DNA from: Symsagittifera roscoffensis
Taxonomy: Eukaryota > Xenacoelomorpha > Acoela > Convolutidae
DNA length: 64,000 nucleotides
Direction of reading: 5' to 3'
NCBI RefSeq assembly: GCF_963678635.1
Contig: NC_087066.1
Span: forward strand, 31,067,301-31,131,300
Each line of letters opens with the position of its first letter. Positions within the stretch are counted from its first letter, which is position 1. Shown piece by piece: positions 59,083 to 64,000 of this stretch. The position numbers and the translations under genes were made by a program. The notes under the pieces were generated by a model. The model was not told the origin of the DNA. It was given only the letters and a program-made list of their open reading frames with translations, and did no database searches.

Positions 59083-59403
59083 TTATGAAATGGGAGAGGG
59101 AGGGGAAGGGGGTTCAATTTTGTCTTGGGAATGGATGGGTTGAAAGGGGGGTTGAGAAAATGTAGATGGACTGGGTTCAGAATTGGCAAATTCGTGGGGT
59201 GTTTCGATATCGGAGTTGTTGAATTGGGAGATAGTGTTACAAACTGTTGTGTTGGAATTAGTGTCTGATTCCATGCTGGATGAAGCGTTATGATGAGGTG
59301 ATTGAGGTGGGAGGAAAGCAAAAAGTGGGATGATGGGAAGGTTGTTCTGGAGGTTGGCTGGGTGGTAAATTGATTGATGGGGGGATCCAACTTGGCGGCT
59401 CAT
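59083..59403 (-). pseudogene. P/S-rich frame overlapping the upstream frame by ATGA
   Basis: A 106-codon frame opening MSRQVGSPHQSIYH and ending in a proline-rich tail. Its ATG (59,401-59,403) overlaps the TGA that ends the upstream frame, giving ATGA, a layout known for coupled translation in compact viral genomes. With decay all around, chance is also possible. An alternative phase (59,049-59,390) is open too, so the real frame is uncertain. Confidence 0.3.
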
Positions 59404-59692
59404 CGTGGGCTAAAAAGATGGTTGTTGTGAGAATAAAAATTAGTGGTATGTGGTTGTTTTATAATTTGTTCGTATGTATCTTCTGTACTGGGTTGTGGGG
59501 TTATTTTGTGTTGAATCAAGCTTTGTTGATTATTAGATCTCGAAGTTATGAAGTCTGTTAGGGCGATATTTTTCAAATTTTGCGGTACCAATGATAGGTA
59601 CTCGTATCGTTGTACTCGTTTCGTTTCGTAATTCTTCATATCACGTTTGGTGTTGTTGATATCTTGGTATTGTTTTCTTTTATTTGAGCGTC
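59400..59692 (-). pseudogene. basic relic segment downstream of glycoprotein-like relic
   Basis: A frame open from about 59,692 to the TGA at 59,400-59,402, with an ATG at 59,639. Its first part is strongly basic (RRSNKRKQYQD), followed by RVQRYEYLSLVPQNL and a Ser/Gln-rich end. It lies just after the stop of the glycoprotein-like tail (59,693-59,695). It may be the start of a separate small protein or, by frame shift, more of the tail. Not recognised. Confidence 0.3.
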
Positions 59693-61990
59693 TTAAAATA
59701 TTTTATTGATTGATGAAGAAAATATTCCAAAAAACCCTGCGAAAAGTATGCGTGCTACGCTTGCTTGTTTTTTTACTTGTGTGTGTATTGCGCATGTTTT
59801 GTAGATTCCTTTTAAGAGAGAGAAAAGAAATCAAAGAAAATTAAACATTGCGTAAAATTTGTCAATTTTTCTAAGATGTAATAGGGCCATCCTAAAAAGT
59901 CAAGAAGTTCGTTTTTCAAATTTACAAAACTAAAAATATTTATTGGTGATATATCTTGTGGTCTGTATTTTTCGCCATTTGAGTAAGTGTGATCTTTTAT
60001 AACTTTAAAATATCTGCTATAATCTTGTGCGTATATGTCGGAAAAGCCTGCTGTTTCTGATCTATGGATTGTCGTTGTATTGTGTCCATTTTTGTGAGTA
60101 ATTCTTGAAATTGTTGTGTTCGAATGTGATGTTGAATGTCGGATTTAGAGTATTTGCCGATTGATTGTAAATCAATATTGGGTTGCGGGCAATAGCTCTA
60201 ATGCTTTCTGGTGAAATTTTTTGAGTGGTTGCATAGGCGTAGGATATGGTGTGAGAAAATAGTATTTATCTTCGTCAAGATTTAATTTTGCTACTTTGTG
60301 GCTATTTTCTGATCCACATGGGACTGCTGTATTCCAAAAATAAGTTCTTCGGGAGAGTGTATCAACAAAATGTACTTTATTTTTGTAGAATACTGGAGTT
60401 CTTTTATTGCATCTTTTGTCTTCAAAAACATATAAAGGTGATACTTTTTTGGTACAAATGTAATATCATAAAATATTTCCTTCGTAGTCAATAAAATTTG
60501 ATCTGTTTTCTGACAATAAATATCCTGCATAAGGGGTTTTAAGTACTGCTAGTGCTAGTGATTGTAAAATTTGTGTGCGTTCAAGTTCGCATTGTTGATG
60601 GAGTGTTTCAAGTTCTGTCAAAGACATTTCTTGAAAAATTCTAATTATTGGGTTTTCTAACTTCATGTCTAGTTGTATGTCATAGCAAATTGGGCCAAAA
60701 TGAGTGTTGTTCATAGGTGACAGTTCTTGTAAGCGTGTACTTTGTCTTGTGAGCGTGTACTTTGTCTTGTGGTTTTAATTTTCCACCATTTCTTCCTGTA
60801 TTTTTTTGAAACTGTACTGGGACAAATGAGTTTTCGTCAGTGGTTGAACGAGGTGTAGCCATTTCATGTATAATTAGTTTTCCTGTATTCATGTCGAAAC
60901 CGTCTTCGTATTCGACAAGAATTTCTGAATATTGTGTTTTGTAAAGTGGTTTGGTGTATTTACATTCAAGTTCCGTTTATGGCTATATTTGTAAACGTAT
61001 CAATTTATTTTCTTTACTTTGAATGTTTCTAAATCTATAATTACTATGTCTGAGTTAATCAGGGTTTACATCTTGAAACGGTATGGATTCAATAAAAAAG
61101 TTTTGGTGAAATTTTATCATTCTAGCGTGTATTTTTGCTACTTGAAATGTGGTACAGGTGTCTTCGGGGAACCAAGCAATTGATGCTTGTGTGCGTGTAG
61201 TAGGATCGCAGTATCCTTAGTCGTTTTTGCAGGGAAGTCTGATTCCTTGATTAATTATAGTGTCATCTTTTAAATCACGTGTTAGTTGTACTTTTTCAAG
61301 TTGTATTTTTCAATCAAAATACTTTGTTTCTTGGTATCCATTATTTTTTTGTATCTGCTTTACAATTTGAGAGAGTGTTTATTCTAATGTGTGGTATCCA
61401 TTTTTAATCATGGAGATTGTAAACCAATCTTCCATGTGCTCCGTGAAATGGAAATTTGTTATCTAGTCTTATATGACCTTGGCATTTTTCAAGTTCGGCT
61501 TGATGTGCTGAGTCGGGAAAAACAATTTTATGTTTTTGCCTTTGTTTGATGTTATTTTTAATCGTTCAAGTTCGTTTTTTCAATCGCCAGGGCTGATGTG
61601 CAATAGTCTTTTGATGTTACTTTGGTAGAAAGGTTCATGGTCTAATCTGTTTTTGTTTCCGTTTGAGACTTGGGAACAATGTACTTTCCTTTCTGAAAAT
61701 GTCGCTGTGAATTCATATCCTGTTAGCGTTGTAGCGCGTGCTTTTGAGGAAAGTGTTGCTATTAATTTTGTTGTTTCAATTGATTGTGGTTCGGATTAAC
61801 ATTGAGTGATTCGGTTTATTGCATATTTGTGTAATGTTTTTTGTTCATTTTCTTCACAGTCATAGTATGTGACTAGTAAATCCTTGGGTCCTGTTCGGGG
61901 GGAAGGATTGTTATGATCAGGTTTTGACAGATTGAAAAATAAAAGGGTCTGAAAAATTAGTTTTTTTAAAGATACATGTGTACGATAGTC
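59693..61990 (-). pseudogene. broken viral-type surface glycoprotein gene, chuvirus-like
   Basis: Successive open pieces in changing phase show features of the chuvirus-type class of membrane glycoprotein, also carried by some BEL/Pao retroelements of arthropods. From 5' to 3' they are: TGYEFTATFSE near 61,700; a Cys-containing ELEKCQGHIRLDN near 61,490; GYCDPTTRTQ (61,187-61,216); ELECKYTKPLYKTQYSE near 60,950; HQQCELERTQILQSLALAV near 60,580; NRSNFIDYEGNIL (60,469-60,507); WPYYILEKL (59,860-59,890) before a hydrophobic membrane-anchor-like stretch; and a short cytoplasmic-type tail ending at the stop 59,693-59,695. The span (about 2.3 kb) fits a protein of 650-750 residues. It is dead: stops include TAA at 61,217-61,219 and TGA at 60,466-60,468, there are several frame shifts, and a 20-bp tandem duplication at 60,731-60,770 shifts the phase. 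The family call is from remembered motif patterns and was not checked by search. Confidence 0.6.
60731..60770. repeat. 20-bp tandem duplication inside the glycoprotein-like relic
   Basis: Two adjacent 20-bp units, differing at the first base only (AAGCGTGTAC / GAGCGTGTAC starts). Twenty is not a multiple of 3, so the duplication changes the reading phase of the relic. It is one of the inactivating lesions. Confidence 0.8.
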
Positions 61991-62354
61991 CTGAATATGG
62001 ATTATAATAAGTTAATATAACGTTTTGTCTTTTTTGTGTATCTATCGTATTTGTAGGTTATTTCTGAGGTTATAAATGGGGGAGGTAAAGATTGAGCTGT
62101 TATATTCAGTGGAGGGGGCTAGGGATAAGGGATGAATTATATTATTTAATATGAATTGTTTTATTTAGTCTAATTGTGATTTCGAACTTCAGTGTCAAGT
62201 TGTCTTGTGTAAGTATTTGTATATTATGTTCTTGAAATATGGTCTTTGTGGATATTTTGTCGATATTGTAATCTGTTCTGTGCCCAGTTGTGTAATCTGT
62301 TACTTTCGTGATGTTGTCCAAATAATGGAGGGGGTGCTACGAATGTAATCCAAT
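61991..62354 (-). pseudogene. region before the glycoprotein-like relic, mixed short frames
   Basis: Two phases are open in turn: one reads DWITFVAPPPLFGQHH near 62,300, another an Ile/Thr-rich run near 62,180. This may be the N-terminal part of the glycoprotein-like gene or the end of the gene upstream. Stops prevent a firm start call and no signal peptide can be assigned. Confidence 0.25.
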
Positions 62355-62885
62355 CTAATAGTAGTTGTATGTTATTTGTTGTATTTTCTCTGGCGTCGAG
62401 ATTTGTAGGAAAATTTGGAAATGGTGTTTGTGTAAAGATTGAGTTATTGAAGGGGTTGAAGGGAGTGAAAGAGTTTCAGGTAGTGACAAAGATGTGTCGG
62501 ATGAAACGTCTATTGGATCGTTCACTAAATTTGGTTCGCCTTGAGGAAAAGCATGTGTCATCCAATAAGGGAGTAAAACTGTAGTGGCTGGGGGATTACA
62601 AGGGTTTTCTCTGATTTTTTCAGATGTAGGGGTTGAACTTAAATAATCTGAGGGAATGTTCGACGTGTTTTGTTGTGTTGGAGTTTGTGGGGTACTTTGA
62701 ATTATACTACTAGAAGGGTCTACAGGATTTGTTGTTGGTGAATGAGGTATGTTGAATTGAACTCTGAGGTTTTGCAAATTTCTATTTCGTCTTGGATGAA
62801 TAATTTGTCGGTTTATTTCGAGTGTGTTTTGGTTTTGACATTGATGTCTTACTCTATTAAGATCTTGTTGGAGAGGGGGTTTAGA
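62355..62885 (-). pseudogene. P/S/T-rich open frame upstream of glycoprotein-like relic
   Basis: A frame without a convincing ATG runs about 175 codons. It begins with a basic and Gln/Asn-rich part (HPRRNRNLQNLRVQF near 62,790) and continues into Pro/Ser/Thr-rich sequence with scattered acidic residues. This would suit a phosphoprotein-like or linker region or the tail of a polyprotein, but low complexity allows many readings. No catalytic motif of protease, polymerase or integrase is seen. Confidence 0.3.
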
Positions 62886-62902
62886 TTATATACTGGTTCG
62901 TA

Positions 62903-63133
62903 TTATGGTTCGCTCAGTGATGCTTGACGAAGTACTGGCTCTTGTGGTTCGGATAATCGTGCGCGTCGTTCTTCAAATGTGTATGGTTTGTCTTGAAAAG
63001 AGATGCGTGTTTGTGATTGAGGGTTATTCGTTTGAGTATTTGATGATGTTGCTGGAGGTTTTTGGGACTTTGTTGGTGGGGACTGATATGGGGGTTGTTG
63101 ATAATCAATTTTGGAAAGTTTTTGGGAAACTAT
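62903..63133 (-). pseudogene. relic open frame with FEERRARL motif
   Basis: A 76-codon stretch open between TAA at 63,134-63,136 and TAA at 62,903-62,905, with no Met. It begins KLSKIDYQQPPYQSPP, continues Gln/Asn/Pro-rich, and ends with an acidic and arginine-rich part (DKPYTFEERRARLSEPQEP). It is first in the chain of relic frames on this strand within the window. It may be the tail of a longer protein encoded beyond 64,000 or a spliced exon. Unrecognised. Confidence 0.3.
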
Positions 63134-63136
63134 TTA

Positions 63137-64000
63137 TTTAAGAGGAAATTTTATGTTTTTTGTATTATTCTGGAATGAAAAGTATTAAAAGTACTGTTGC
63201 TTATGCGAAGGTTAAAATAGCCTTTTTTGTACATTTGCATTTTGTCATTATGAGGGATGTCAAAAATGTGAGAAATATTATAAAAAGAAGAAAAACTGTT
63301 CTACTGAGTAGATGTTGGAACATTTAGATAGTTAATTGAAATATCGTACCTGAGGAGGTGGTCAATGGTTTTGAAAATATTAACGTAGGTTTGGGCTAGG
63401 GAATGAAAAATGATGAAAAAATTGCAAAAAAATTATCAGGGTGAGGATGAATATTTCTAAAATGTCGGATATGAAAATTATACAAGATTTGAAAAAATTG
63501 GAAAGAATTGAAAAAAGGTTTGAAAAAATATTATGATATTTATTAACTGTTTGAGAAAGGCCCATTTGAAGAAATGATTTCTTCATCGAAGTTTGGTTTT
63601 GGCAATTTGGTTTTGGTTTTGGCAATTTTTGATAAAAAAAGTTTTGAGGGGTCTTAAGAGTCTTCTTGGTTTTGTTGTTATTTATTAGATGATTGGGGGT
63701 ATCTGAGAGATATTCGTACTTTAGGCTTAATGATCTTGGCCATTTCTTTCTTTAGGTTAGTTTAATATTTTTGCCTGAGGGGCTTTTGAGATCTAAGTTG
63801 GGACAATATTGTTGATCTTTGTACTGCTTGATAGGGGAGAAAAACTTTGTTGTTTTCAGGTGTCAAGGTATAGCGGTTTGCTTTTTTTTTGACCTGGAGG
63901 TCTTTTAGTTATAGTTAGAGATTGGCTGTCGGCTAAAAAAATCGTGTTAAAATGAGGTGATGATTCGGAAAGGCTTCTGATTGGCTGAATTTGAACTAGT
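63137..64000. other. AT-rich sequence with no supported gene
   Basis: Short frames only, including an 81-codon minus-strand frame (63,380-63,625) rich in Phe, Ile, Leu and Ser that looks like translated AT-rich DNA. TTTGGTTTTGGCAATT is repeated at 63,593-63,628. If the relic element continues upstream, its polymerase would be expected here or beyond the window; I see no polymerase or integrase motif. Confidence 0.4.

Overview
The window reads as AT-rich, intron- and repeat-bearing nuclear DNA of a multicellular eukaryote, most likely an invertebrate. There is no bacterial gene density, no operon, no rRNA and no intact protein gene. The animal assignment rests mainly on decayed coding sequence near the right end that resembles the surface glycoprotein of chuviruses and of retroelements that captured it. 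Species and phylum cannot be read from the sequence.

Left part (1-18,129). A segment of about 7.5 kb is present twice in the same orientation: copy A at 470-8,008 and copy B at 9,659-18,129. Copy B also carries a 942-bp inserted element with CCCGGGTTGAC inverted ends. Both copies contain the same older elements: a 723-bp fold-back element, an element of about 450 bp with inverted ends and a probable 8-9 bp target duplication, and a decayed tRNA-like SINE head. Between the copies lie C-rich and G-rich tracts and about 1.1 kb sprinkled with GATTATAAT motifs.

Middle (18,130-53,127). About 34 kb is one satellite family. Its 24-26 bp units combine a CpG-rich GCGGCGCGA block with one or two CTTAAG palindromes separated by AAAAGA. 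The array has several levels: short units, subfamily blocks, and blocks of about 2.97 kb, 2.50 kb and 1.71 kb that recur with almost constant spacing. Its left edge is rearranged. It holds a 30-bp minisatellite, a deleted third copy of flank sequence, an adjacent flank piece in inverted orientation, and a short patch of inverted satellite units.

Right part (53,128-64,000). An 859-bp sequence occurs twice, 3,430 bp apart, with six substitutions and no indels. It has a TATA-like element and a possible splice donor. After the right copy, a possible acceptor precedes a 55-codon open frame on the plus strand. Between the copies is diverged sequence related to the left part, plus a symmetric cluster of AGATTTCGTCC motifs. 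From about 56.0 to 63.1 kb the minus strand is A/C-rich and holds a chain of broken open frames, with the glycoprotein-like relic at about 59.7-62.0 kb. Frames are interrupted by stops and shifts, including one caused by a 20-bp tandem duplication, so the relic appears non-functional. No gene in this window can be claimed to work.
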